Under the pieces are notes generated by a model that was given only the letters and a program-made list of their open reading frames with translations, did not search any database and had not been told where the DNA came from. Position numbers and translations under genes: made by a program. Shown piece by piece: positions 8,569 to 16,379 of a stretch of DNA of 51,796 nucleotides (positions within the stretch are counted from its first letter, which is position 1; each line of letters opens with the position of its first letter). Source of the stretch: Halobacteroidaceae bacterium (GTDB lineage: Bacteria; Bacillota; Halanaerobiia; B1SED10-174). The stretch lies in contig PWFS01000062.1 in the NCBI GenBank assembly GCA_003554145.1, positions 1-51,796 of the forward strand. The letters run 5' to 3'.

Positions 8569-9376
8569 TTTGCTGCAGAAAAGAATTTTAACCGGCCTTA
8601 TTCTGTTTGGCCTGGTAGCATTTTTGATCTGGCAGGGAGGATTGTGGATTGCCGGGGGGATCCTGGTCATAGTGCTTCTGGCCCTGTGGGAATATGGAGC
8701 CCTGATGAAAAAACTTCTGGAGGGAGTAGATACCTGGATTTTATTCCCCCCCGGGATAGGAATTATTGGGGCTGTGACCTGGAGAGTGGAAACAGGAGAG
8801 GATTATCTGCCGGTGGTTTTGTTTCTGGGGTTGTTGCTGATTCTTATTTTTAATATTAAGAGAGGACCCGCTGGATATTTTCTCCGGGTGGCTCTACTCG
8901 TTTTTGGACTTTTTTATATTCCTTTTACCCTGAGTCATGCCCTTTTATTAAGGGGTGGGGTGGCTATCAGCAGCTTTAATCCCTGGCATTTAATCTGGGC
9001 GCCCCTACTGGTAACCTGGGTAACTGATATTGCAGCTTTTTTTATCGGTTCGACCTGGGGCAAGACTCCCCTATCTCCGGCCATAAGTCCCAAAAAATCC
9101 GTGGAAGGGGCCCTGGGGGGAGGGATTCTGGGGATTGGAGTCCTTCTAATTCTGGCCCTGATTTTACAATGGCCTCTGCTTCCCTTTTTGGTCCTGGGAA
9201 TTTTAATGGTTATTACAGGACAACTGGGGGATCTGGTGGAATCCTGTATCAAACGCAATGCGGGGGCTAAAGATTCCGGAAATATTCTACCGGGGCACGG
9301 CGGTTTTTTGGATCGAATAGATAGCGTAATTATTAATTTGCCCCTGGCTTATTATTTTATGGTTTTTTTCCTTTAG
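8561..9376 (+). CDS. cdsA: Phosphatidate cytidylyltransferase (CDP-diglyceride synthase)
   Basis: Integral membrane enzyme that makes CDP-diacylglycerol for phospholipid synthesis. The 271-residue chain is almost wholly hydrophobic, with about eight membrane segments. The C-terminal signature S-x2-KR-x4-KD-x-G-x3-PGHGG-x2-DR-x-D is complete (SCIKRNAGAKDSG then PGHGGFLDRIDS). I chose GTG 8561, which overlaps the uppS stop as GTGAATAG; TTG at 8570 is an alternative. An upstream extension inside uppS is rejected. Confidence 0.93.
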   Translation: MNSLLQKRILTGLILFGLVAFLIWQGGLWIAGGILVIVLLALWEYGALMKKLLEGVDTWILFPPGIGIIGAVTWRVETGEDYLPVVLFLGLLLILIFNIKRGPAGYFLRVALLVFGLFYIPFTLSHALLLRGGVAISSFNPWHLIWAPLLVTWVTDIAAFFIGSTWGKTPLSPAISPKKSVEGALGGGILGIGVLLILALILQWPLLPFLVLGILMVITGQLGDLVESCIKRNAGAKDSGNILPGHGGFLDRIDSVIINLPLAYYFMVFFL

Positions 9377-9388
9377 GAGGGGAGAAAT

Positions 9389-10465
9389 ATGAGCAGAAAT
9401 ATTCCTCCATATGTTTACTTTGCTGCTGGGGTGGTTTTGTTTTTTGTTCTGGTTTATTTCTTTGTTTCTTATATCCTGACCTATATTCTGCCCTTTTTAT
9501 TCGCAATTATTCTGGCTGCACTTATTGAGCCCCTGGTAACAAGAATGCAGAGTATATTGCGGCTGGGGCGGGGGCTCAGTGTGGCCATCTGTCTGGCAAT
9601 TATTATTTCATTATTATTGCTTCTCCTTACTGCTGGTGTTTCCCGCCTCTTTTTTGAAATGGATCGTCTGGTGCGCTCTTTGCCCGAATATCAGGCGGCA
9701 CTGCAGCATTTTGAGGTGCTCTGGGATAATGAGAGGTTGCAGGAGGTTCTGGATAACTGGGAATTTTCTCCTCAACTGCGGACCTCGCTGGAAGAGGGAC
9801 TGGAAGAAATTTATGCCACGATCGAAGGTGCCATTAGGAATATTCTGGGGATTTTGCAGGATGGAGCCCGGCGGGTGGTTAATTTTGTAACTGTTACTTT
9901 TTTGAGCTTTCTGGCGGCTTATTTTATCAGTAAGGATAAAGAATACCTGGAAACTTCAATAATGGGTGCGGTTCCGGAAAAATGGCGGGAAGAAGCATTC
10001 AGTTTTAAAAAAGAACTTTCCGTAAGCATTATTGGCTATATCCGGGCTCTTTTTATTCTGATTTCCATTACCACTATTTTAACAATTATAGGACTGGAGA
10101 TTTTCGGGGTTAATTATGCCCTGGTAATTGGAATTATTTCAGGGATTCTCGATTTGATTCCAATAGTGGGGCCGGGGTTGATTTTTGTTCCCTGGATAAT
10201 TTTTTCTTTCTTCATGGGAGAAGTGCTCCTGGGATTTCAGTTGATATTACTTTATGGAACTATGGCTGTAGTGCGTTCCATTCTGGAACCCAAGGTAATA
10301 GGAAAAAACATTGGTGTTCATCCCGTGGCAACCCTGGTTGCCCTTTATGTTGGTTTAAGGGTTTTTGGTCCCACTGGCGTTATTATCGGGCCAGCCATTT
10401 TAATTATTACTATCGCCCTTATACGGGCCGGGATAGTTGCCAGGTGGAGACTGGAAAAGGGGTGA
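9389..10465 (+). CDS. AI-2E family (UPF0118/YtvI-like) membrane transporter
   Basis: A 358-residue integral membrane protein with about eight hydrophobic segments: two pairs at the N-terminus, a soluble helical part from about residue 90 to 160, and a C-terminal bundle. The family motifs LDLIPIVGPGLIFVPW and LEPKVIGKNIGVHPVATL are intact. Members are permease-like; some export autoinducer-2 or ions, and YtvI is sporulation-linked, so the substrate cannot be named. An AGGAGGGGAG site precedes the ATG. It is inserted between cdsA and dxr, which are adjacent in Bacillus. Confidence 0.88.
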   Translation: MSRNIPPYVYFAAGVVLFFVLVYFFVSYILTYILPFLFAIILAALIEPLVTRMQSILRLGRGLSVAICLAIIISLLLLLLTAGVSRLFFEMDRLVRSLPEYQAALQHFEVLWDNERLQEVLDNWEFSPQLRTSLEEGLEEIYATIEGAIRNILGILQDGARRVVNFVTVTFLSFLAAYFISKDKEYLETSIMGAVPEKWREEAFSFKKELSVSIIGYIRALFILISITTILTIIGLEIFGVNYALVIGIISGILDLIPIVGPGLIFVPWIIFSFFMGEVLLGFQLILLYGTMAVVRSILEPKVIGKNIGVHPVATLVALYVGLRVFGPTGVIIGPAILIITIALIRAGIVARWRLEKG

Positions 10466-10469
10466 TTAT

Positions 10470-11603
10470 ATGGCCGGAGTTTTGATTTTGGGTGCAACCG
10501 GTTCCATTGGTCAGCAGAGCCTGGAGGTTTTGCAAAACTTAAAAAACCGGGGTTATGATCTGGACTTAATTGGTATTACTGCGCATAAAAACCGGGTTTT
10601 ACTGGAGAAACAAAAAGAAAGATACAGGCCCCGGGTCGCAATTCTGACCGGCCAGGAGGCGGGTCCGGATCAGGGTATTGAGTATGGTTCAGGTGCCCTT
10701 TTGCAGTCAATATATCGGGATGATGTTGATATTGTTATCAATGGCCTGGTAGGGATCAGCGGCCTGGAACCCAGCCTGGCGGCAATAGAATCAGGGAAAA
10801 AACTGGCCCTGGCCAACAAGGAGAGCCTGGTGACCGGGGGGCCTTTAATTAACGAATTGCTGGCTAAAGAGGGGTCAGGGTCGTTAATTCCAGTGGATAG
10901 TGAACACAGTGCACTCTATCAGCTCCTACAGGGCCACGGGAAAGGGGACATTTCTTCTTTGATCCTGACCGCTTCGGGGGGGCCCTTTTTCTTTTCCTCC
11001 CGGGAGGAAATGGAGCAGATAACCCCGGAACAAGCCCTGCGGCATCCAACCTGGGCCATGGGGGGTAAGATTTCAATTGATTCAGCAACAATGATGAATA
11101 AGGCCCTGGAGGTTATTGAAGCCTACTGGTTATTTGGAGTTGATTATGATAAAATTGAAGTGCTCGTTCACCCCGAGAGTATTGTTCATTCCCTCATCCG
11201 CCTGGAAGATGGGGCGGTCCTGGGACATATGGGAATCCCGGATATGAAAGTTCCCATTCAATATGCTCTTACCTGGCCCCGGCATGAGGGTGGAGAGTTT
11301 GAGTCCCTGGATCTGGCCCGCGTGGCCCGGTTAAATTTTTATCAACCCCGCTGGGCGGATTTTCCCGCCCTGGAGTTGGGTTATGAAGCAGGACGCCGGG
11401 GGGCGAGTATGCCCGTTGTTCTCAATGGGGCTAACGAAGAAGCAGTAACTGCATTTTTGCAGGGCCGGATTTCATTTTTAGAAATTGCCAGTTCGGTGGG
11501 AGGAGTTATGGCCGCCCATGACCCTTATCCCCTGACAGATCTTCAAGCAGTTCTGGAAGCGGATAAATGGGCGCGGCAAAAATTTGAAGAGGAGGTTAGC
11601 TAG
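10470..11603 (+). CDS. dxr: 1-deoxy-D-xylulose 5-phosphate reductoisomerase
   Basis: Second enzyme of the MEP isoprenoid pathway. The NADPH site GATGSIG is at residues 8-14; ALANKESLVTGG, PVDSEHSALYQLL and the serine-rich SIDSATMMNKALEVIEA block with HPESIVHS complete the active site. The ATG at 10470, 4 bases after the upstream stop and behind AAAAGGGG, gives 377 residues; an in-frame upstream extension overlaps the previous gene and is rejected. It acts with ispG, two genes downstream. Confidence 0.97.
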   Translation: MAGVLILGATGSIGQQSLEVLQNLKNRGYDLDLIGITAHKNRVLLEKQKERYRPRVAILTGQEAGPDQGIEYGSGALLQSIYRDDVDIVINGLVGISGLEPSLAAIESGKKLALANKESLVTGGPLINELLAKEGSGSLIPVDSEHSALYQLLQGHGKGDISSLILTASGGPFFFSSREEMEQITPEQALRHPTWAMGGKISIDSATMMNKALEVIEAYWLFGVDYDKIEVLVHPESIVHSLIRLEDGAVLGHMGIPDMKVPIQYALTWPRHEGGEFESLDLARVARLNFYQPRWADFPALELGYEAGRRGASMPVVLNGANEEAVTAFLQGRISFLEIASSVGGVMAAHDPYPLTDLQAVLEADKWARQKFEEEVS

Positions 11604-12698
11604 GTGGAACTTATCCTGGCTTTTACTGGAGTACTATCTTTTTTACAAACTGCGGTAACCTTTATTATTGTAATCGGGTTGCTGATTTTTTTCCATGAAA
11701 TGGGACATTTCCTTGCGGCTAAAAGGAGTGATATCCTGGTAGAGGAGTTTGCCCTTGGTTTTGGTCCCGCCCTTATTTCCCGGAAGAGGGGAGAAACCAG
11801 GTATTCTTTGCGGGCCTTTCCCCTGGGTGGTTTTTGTAAGATGGCGGGGGAAATGCCCGAAGAAGAAGGGGAGGAAAGCGATAAGTATCTGCAGGCCCAG
11901 AAAGAAGGGCGCTGTTTTTTCCAGAAACCCGCCTGGAAGAGGTTTATCGTGGTGGCCATGGGTTCGATAATGAACTTTGTTCTTGCCGCCCTCTTATTCA
12001 GCCTTGTTTTCGTGTTTTATGGTTTGCCGGTGGCTCCGGCCGAGACAACTGATATCGGGGATGTAATCCCCGGAGCACCTGCAGCTGAGGCAGGACTCAG
12101 GGCAGGAGATCGGATCATTGAGGTGGAGGGTCAACCGGTTGCAGAGTGGGATGAAATGGCGGGACTGATTCGCCAGTATCCCGAACAGGAATTAGAAATA
12201 AAGGTGCAAAGACGGGATGAAGTTTTTTCAGTTGCTTTAAGGCCTGAGATCCAGGAAGATGGGCGGGCCGCAATAGGAATATTTCCCGACGTGGTCAGGG
12301 AACCCCTTTCCTTTTTAAATTCCCTCTGGATGGGAACCATCCAGACTTTTGAAGTTATTGGAGCCCTGTTTTTAGCCCTGCGGGATATGATTACCGGTGC
12401 TGCTCCTGCTGATGTTGGTGGTCCGGTTCGAATTGCCCAGATGGTAGGAGAAGCAGCCGAAGTTGGAATGTCCTATTTATTGAATTTTACCGCATTTATC
12501 AGCATTAACCTGGGAATAATCAATCTGCTGCCGATCCCCGCACTGGATGGAGGACGATTAATTTTCATTATTGTGGAAATGGTCCGGCGTAAAAGTCTGG
12601 ATCCAGAAAAAGAGGGATTGGTCCATTTTATTGGTTTTGTCTTCCTGTTAATTTTAATTGGAGTAATAATAATCCGGGATCTGACCCAGGTTTTTTGA
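11604..12698 (+). CDS. rseP: RseP/RasP site-2 intramembrane zinc metalloprotease
   Basis: Membrane protease that cuts anti-sigma factors and leftover signal peptides. HEMGH at residues 31-35 lies in the first membrane segment; a single PDZ domain spans about 145-225; the third zinc ligand motif NLLPIPALDGGR begins at residue 307. The 364-residue size fits one-PDZ family members. It starts with GTG immediately after the dxr stop, with GAGGAGG 8 bases upstream, so the two are translationally coupled. Confidence 0.95.
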   Translation: MELILAFTGVLSFLQTAVTFIIVIGLLIFFHEMGHFLAAKRSDILVEEFALGFGPALISRKRGETRYSLRAFPLGGFCKMAGEMPEEEGEESDKYLQAQKEGRCFFQKPAWKRFIVVAMGSIMNFVLAALLFSLVFVFYGLPVAPAETTDIGDVIPGAPAAEAGLRAGDRIIEVEGQPVAEWDEMAGLIRQYPEQELEIKVQRRDEVFSVALRPEIQEDGRAAIGIFPDVVREPLSFLNSLWMGTIQTFEVIGALFLALRDMITGAAPADVGGPVRIAQMVGEAAEVGMSYLLNFTAFISINLGIINLLPIPALDGGRLIFIIVEMVRRKSLDPEKEGLVHFIGFVFLLILIGVIIIRDLTQVF

Positions 12699-12708
12699 GG
12701 TGGTAGGA

Positions 12709-13761
12709 GTGGGGGAAAAAAAGAAATCCGTCTGGCTGGGCAATATTGAGGTCGGTGGTCTAGCACCGGTTATTGTGCAATCAATGACCAATACATCCAC
12801 CGCTGATGTTGCGGCCACCTGTGCCCAGATTTCCCGGCTGGAGCGAGTGGGCTGCGAGATCGTGCGGGTTGCAGTCCCTGACCGGGAAGCGGTTCGGGCT
12901 CTGCCTGCAATAATATCCAGGAGCTCTATTCCGATTATTGGTGATATTCATTTTGATTATCGCCTGGCAGTGGAGGCCATAAAAGCTGGAGTGGCGGGGA
13001 TAAGAATCAATCCTGGAAATATTGGTTCCCGGCAGGGGTTGGAAGAGATAATTGCTGCCGCTAGGGATAAAAATATTCCCCTCCGAATTGGAGTTAATAG
13101 TGGCTCCCTGCCGGAGAAAACAATAAAAAGGTATGGTTCCCCCGGAGCTGAAGCTCTATGGGCGACCCTGGAGGAGTATATTGGGTTTCTGGAAAAGAAA
13201 TCTTTTTCAAATTTCAAGGTATCTCTAAAATCAACAGATGTTCTGACCACTATGGAGGCCAACCGACAGGCTGCTCAAAACCTGCCCTACCCCATTCACC
13301 TGGGGCTTACTGAAGCCGGTACCCTGCGGCGGGGTCTTGTCAATTCGGTAGCCTGTCTGGCTCCCCTGCTTTTGGAAGGGATCGGGGATACTATCAGAAT
13401 TTCCCTTACTGAAGATCCCGTAGAAGAAGTGCGGGCAGCCTGGGATTTACTACGGGCTGTTGGGTTAAGGCGGCGGGGCTTGAATATTTTTTCCTGCCCC
13501 ACCTGTGGGCGCTGCGAAATTGATCTGCAGAATCTGGCTAAAGAAATAGAAAGGGCCACCCAGGATATTAATAAAGATCTAACTATTGCAGTTATGGGTT
13601 GCCCGGTAAACGGACCTGGAGAAGCCCGGGAGGCAGACCTGGGCCTGGCCGGGGGCAAGGGTTTTGGGGTAATTTTTGCCCGGGGAAAACCGCTGGGAAC
13701 CTATCCCCAATCGGAACTCCTTTCAGTTTTTCTGGAGAAAATAAGAGAATGGCCGGGTTGA
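12709..13761 (+). CDS. ispG: 4-hydroxy-3-methylbut-2-enyl diphosphate synthase (IspG/GcpE)
   Basis: Iron-sulfur enzyme of the MEP pathway that converts MEcPP to HMBPP. The N-terminal TIM-barrel part has VQSMTNTSTADV and GDIHFDYRLA; the C-terminal [4Fe-4S] ligands are in SCPTCGRCEIDL and MGCPVNGPGEA. I favour the GTG at 12709 (350 residues), which has GAGGTGG 4 bases upstream; the GTG at 12700 has no comparable site. Its stop codon overlaps the -35 box of the proS T-box promoter. Confidence 0.95.
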   Translation: MGEKKKSVWLGNIEVGGLAPVIVQSMTNTSTADVAATCAQISRLERVGCEIVRVAVPDREAVRALPAIISRSSIPIIGDIHFDYRLAVEAIKAGVAGIRINPGNIGSRQGLEEIIAAARDKNIPLRIGVNSGSLPEKTIKRYGSPGAEALWATLEEYIGFLEKKSFSNFKVSLKSTDVLTTMEANRQAAQNLPYPIHLGLTEAGTLRRGLVNSVACLAPLLLEGIGDTIRISLTEDPVEEVRAAWDLLRAVGLRRRGLNIFSCPTCGRCEIDLQNLAKEIERATQDINKDLTIAVMGCPVNGPGEAREADLGLAGGKGFGVIFARGKPLGTYPQSELLSVFLEKIREWPG

Positions 13762-13787
13762 CATTAACTGCTTTTTTTTGCTAAAAT
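13758..13787 (+). promoter_or_regulatory. Sigma-A promoter of the proS T-box transcript
   Basis: A perfect TTGACA (13758-13763) and TAAAAT (13782-13787) are separated by 18 bases. The -35 box contains the ispG stop codon, so the spacer between the genes is used fully for regulation. Confidence 0.8.
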
Positions 13788-13797
13788 ACAATAACAA

Positions 13798-13999
13798 AAC
13801 AGAGTTCCAACTGCCGGGGAAGTATTAGGCTGGAAGAAAAGTTTCAGAGAACAGCCGCTGTGGTGCGAGGCTGTCTTTTCAACAGTTGAACCCGTCCCCC
13901 TTTAAAGGCAGACTTAAGAGTGTCCCTTGATGGGAAATCAGGGTGGTACCGCGGGTGGTTATACCTCTCGTCCCTAATCGGATGAGAGGTTATTTTTTT
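13798..13999 (+). promoter_or_regulatory. T-box leader, proline-specific (specifier CCC)
   Basis: T-box leaders sense uncharged tRNA and allow read-through. The T-box core GGGTGGTACCGCGGG is at 13941-13955. Stem I is closed by GGGGA (about 13816-13820) with TCCCC; the AGTA motif on the 5' side faces GAA on the 3' side, followed by CCC at 13891-13893, which is a proline codon and fits the downstream proS. The antiterminator competes with a 10-bp terminator stem (13963-13972 with 13981-13990) followed by TATTTTTTT. Confidence 0.95.
13963..13999 (+). terminator. Conditional terminator of the proS T-box
   Basis: ACCTCTCGTC pairs with GATGAGAGGT (10 bp, one G-U) over an 8-base loop and is followed by a T-tract. 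It forms when tRNA-Pro is charged, stopping transcription before proS. Confidence 0.9.
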
Positions 14000-14016
14000 A
14001 GGAAAGGAAGATGATC

Positions 14017-15717
14017 ATGAAGATGTCCCAACTTTATATTCCCACTTTGAAGGAAAAACCAGTTGAAGCAGAAACCCCGAGCCATGAGCTGATGTTAAGG
14101 ACTGGTATGATCCGCCGGGTTGCTGCGGGTATTTATTCTTTTTTGCCCCTGGGTTATAAGGTAGTTAGAAAAGTAGAGAAGATAATCAGAGAGGAACTGG
14201 AAAAAGCGGGAGCACAGGAGGTTCATTTGCCCCTGCTGCACCCGGCTGAATTGTGGCAGGAATCGGGTCGGTGGGCGGAAATGGGAGATATGATGATTCG
14301 ACTCTGTGATCGGAAAAAGCGAGAATTCTGCATTGGACCTACCCACGAGGAAGTTATGACTGACCTGATCCGTTATGAGTTGAAGTCCTATAAAAATCTG
14401 CCCCAGAATTTTTATCAGATTCAAACCAAAGTCCGGGATGAGCTGCGGCCCCGGTTTGGGCTTCTTCGGTCCCGTGAGTTTTCCATGAAAGATGCCTACA
14501 GCTTCCATACCACCTGGGAATCCCTGGATCAGACCTATCAGGATATGCACGATGCGTATTGTGAAATTTTCCGTCGTTGTGGACTGAATTATCGAGTAGT
14601 GGAGGCCGATACCGGACCTATGGGAGGCACTGACTCCCATGAATTTATGGTTCTGGCCGATACCGGTGAGGACAGTGTTCTTTTTTGCAATCTTTGTGGA
14701 TATGCTGCCAATATAGAGAAGGCGGGCAGCAGGGTGGAATTCAAAGGGGAAAAAATTGATAATCCAGGAAAAGAGGAAATTTATACCCCCGGGATAACTA
14801 CCATTGAACAACTGGAAAAAGCCCTGGAACTTCCGGGAGAATATCTCTACAAAACTCTTTTGTACCGGGGAGAAAGTGGTTATTATCTGGCAATTGTGCG
14901 CGGTTCAGATCAGCTAAACGAAAACAAATTAATGGCTCTTTTGGGTGACCCCTTATTACACCTCGCCGAGGAAGGCTATGGCAACCTTCCGGCTGGCTTT
15001 TTAGGGCCACAGGGAGAACATGGCCTGAAAATTGTGGCCGATGAACTGGTTATGAATATGGACTGGGGGGTCGCTGGAGCCAACCGGGAGGATTATCATG
15101 TTAAGGGTATAGTGCCGGGAACTGACTTCACTCCTGCTTTTACCGGCAATATTCGTAATGCCCGGCCCGGGGAAAAATGCCTGGAATGCGATGGTAAACT
15201 TGAAGAAATCCGGGGTATTGAGGTGGGCCATATATTTAAACTGGGGAAAAAATATAGTGAGGCCATGGGCGCTAACTACCTGGATGAGAATGGCCACTCC
15301 CACCCCATGATTATGGGTTGCTATGGAATCGGGGTAACCAGGACTGTTGCTGCAGCCATAGAACAGAATCATGATAATTATGGGGTTAAATGGCCTCTGC
15401 CCCTGGCTCCCTATCAGGTGGTTCTCCTGACCCTGGGTGGAGATCAGGCCTTAAAAGAGGAATCGGAAAAATTATATCAGGGACTCCAGGAAATGGGAGT
15501 GGAAGTTCTCTGGGATGATCGGCCGGAGCGACCTGGAGTTAAATTCAATGAAGCAGATTTACTGGGGATCCCCCTGCGAATTACCATGGGTAAGAAGTTC
15601 CTGGAAAGTGGAAAACTGGAAGTAAAAGATCGGTTCCATGATCAGGATCATTTACTGGGGCAGGAACAGGTTCTGGATTGGATCCGGAATTACTGTATAA
15701 AGGAGGGGGTAAGTTGA
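14017..15717 (+). CDS. proS: Prolyl-tRNA synthetase, bacterial type with editing domain
   Basis: Class II synthetase. Motif 2 is around KVRDELRPRFGLLRSREF; motif 3 is MIMGCYGIGVTR. Between them, from about residue 235 to 400, lies the inserted YbaK-like domain that removes mischarged Ala-tRNA. A C-terminal anticodon-binding domain begins near APYQVVLLTLG. I chose ATG 14017 (566 residues), 7 bases after GGAAAGGAAG; ATG 14011 is too close to that site. Its expression should depend on the T-box leader. Confidence 0.97.
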   Translation: MKMSQLYIPTLKEKPVEAETPSHELMLRTGMIRRVAAGIYSFLPLGYKVVRKVEKIIREELEKAGAQEVHLPLLHPAELWQESGRWAEMGDMMIRLCDRKKREFCIGPTHEEVMTDLIRYELKSYKNLPQNFYQIQTKVRDELRPRFGLLRSREFSMKDAYSFHTTWESLDQTYQDMHDAYCEIFRRCGLNYRVVEADTGPMGGTDSHEFMVLADTGEDSVLFCNLCGYAANIEKAGSRVEFKGEKIDNPGKEEIYTPGITTIEQLEKALELPGEYLYKTLLYRGESGYYLAIVRGSDQLNENKLMALLGDPLLHLAEEGYGNLPAGFLGPQGEHGLKIVADELVMNMDWGVAGANREDYHVKGIVPGTDFTPAFTGNIRNARPGEKCLECDGKLEEIRGIEVGHIFKLGKKYSEAMGANYLDENGHSHPMIMGCYGIGVTRTVAAAIEQNHDNYGVKWPLPLAPYQVVLLTLGGDQALKEESEKLYQGLQEMGVEVLWDDRPERPGVKFNEADLLGIPLRITMGKKFLESGKLEVKDRFHDQDHLLGQEQVLDWIRNYCIKEGVS

Positions 15718-16379
15718 TTGGCGTTGAGGAAATACTACTCCGGTTGATAATTGCCGGGGCCCTGAGCGGTTTAATTGGCTGGGAACGGGAAATCCACGAA
15801 CGACCGGCCGGCTTTCGAACCCATATCCTGGTCTGCCTGGGTGCAACCCTGATTATGATCATCTCCCAGAACATCCATCATATTTATGGGGATGCTTCGG
15901 ACCCAGGCCGAATTGCGGCCCAGGTGGTCAGTGGTATTGGCTTTCTTGGAGCGGGAACCATAATCAGGGAGGGGGTAAGCGTAAAAGGTCTGACCACTGC
16001 AGCTTCCCTATGGGCCATTGCGGGGATCGGGCTGGCCATAGGCTCGGGTTTTTACCTGGGGGGAGTGGTCACAGCCCTCCTGGTATTTTTAAGCCTGTGG
16101 TTTTTATCCAAGGTGGAGTTTAGAGCCGCTGCCAAAGCCCGCTTCCGGGAGATAAAATTCCGGGTGAAAGATGTTCCCGGACTCCTGGGTAATCTTGGCT
16201 CCGTCCTGGGGGAATTTGAGGCCAATATTGTAAATGTGCGCATGGAATATGATCAAATTGACGGCGAATTGGAAATAATTATGCGGGTGGAATTGCCTGC
16301 CCAGGTGGATCGCAATCAACTGACGCAAAAACTGGCTCAGTGTAAAGGAGTGCATCAGGTCGAATGGGTGAACATTTAG
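15714..16379 (+). CDS. MgtC/SapB family membrane protein with C-terminal ACT-like domain
   Basis: The N-terminal 130 residues hold about four membrane segments with the family signature LIGWEREIHERPAGFRTHIL and GIGFLGAGTIIR followed by VKGLTTAASLW. The C-terminal 80 residues (FRVKDVPGLLGNLGSVLGEF onward) look like an ACT domain. Relatives affect Mg/phosphate homeostasis or membrane potential; the actual role here is unknown. TTG 15714 (221 residues) overlaps the proS stop and has AAAGGAGG 7 bases upstream, better than the more upstream in-frame TTG at 15678. Confidence 0.88.
   Translation: MIGVEEILLRLIIAGALSGLIGWEREIHERPAGFRTHILVCLGATLIMIISQNIHHIYGDASDPGRIAAQVVSGIGFLGAGTIIREGVSVKGLTTAASLWAIAGIGLAIGSGFYLGGVVTALLVFLSLWFLSKVEFRAAAKARFREIKFRVKDVPGLLGNLGSVLGEFEANIVNVRMEYDQIDGELEIIMRVELPAQVDRNQLTQKLAQCKGVHQVEWVNI

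Noticed and set aside
16052-16355. Minus-strand frames inside the MgtC-like gene
   Set aside because: No ribosome site and no recognisable product; composition mirrors the coding strand.
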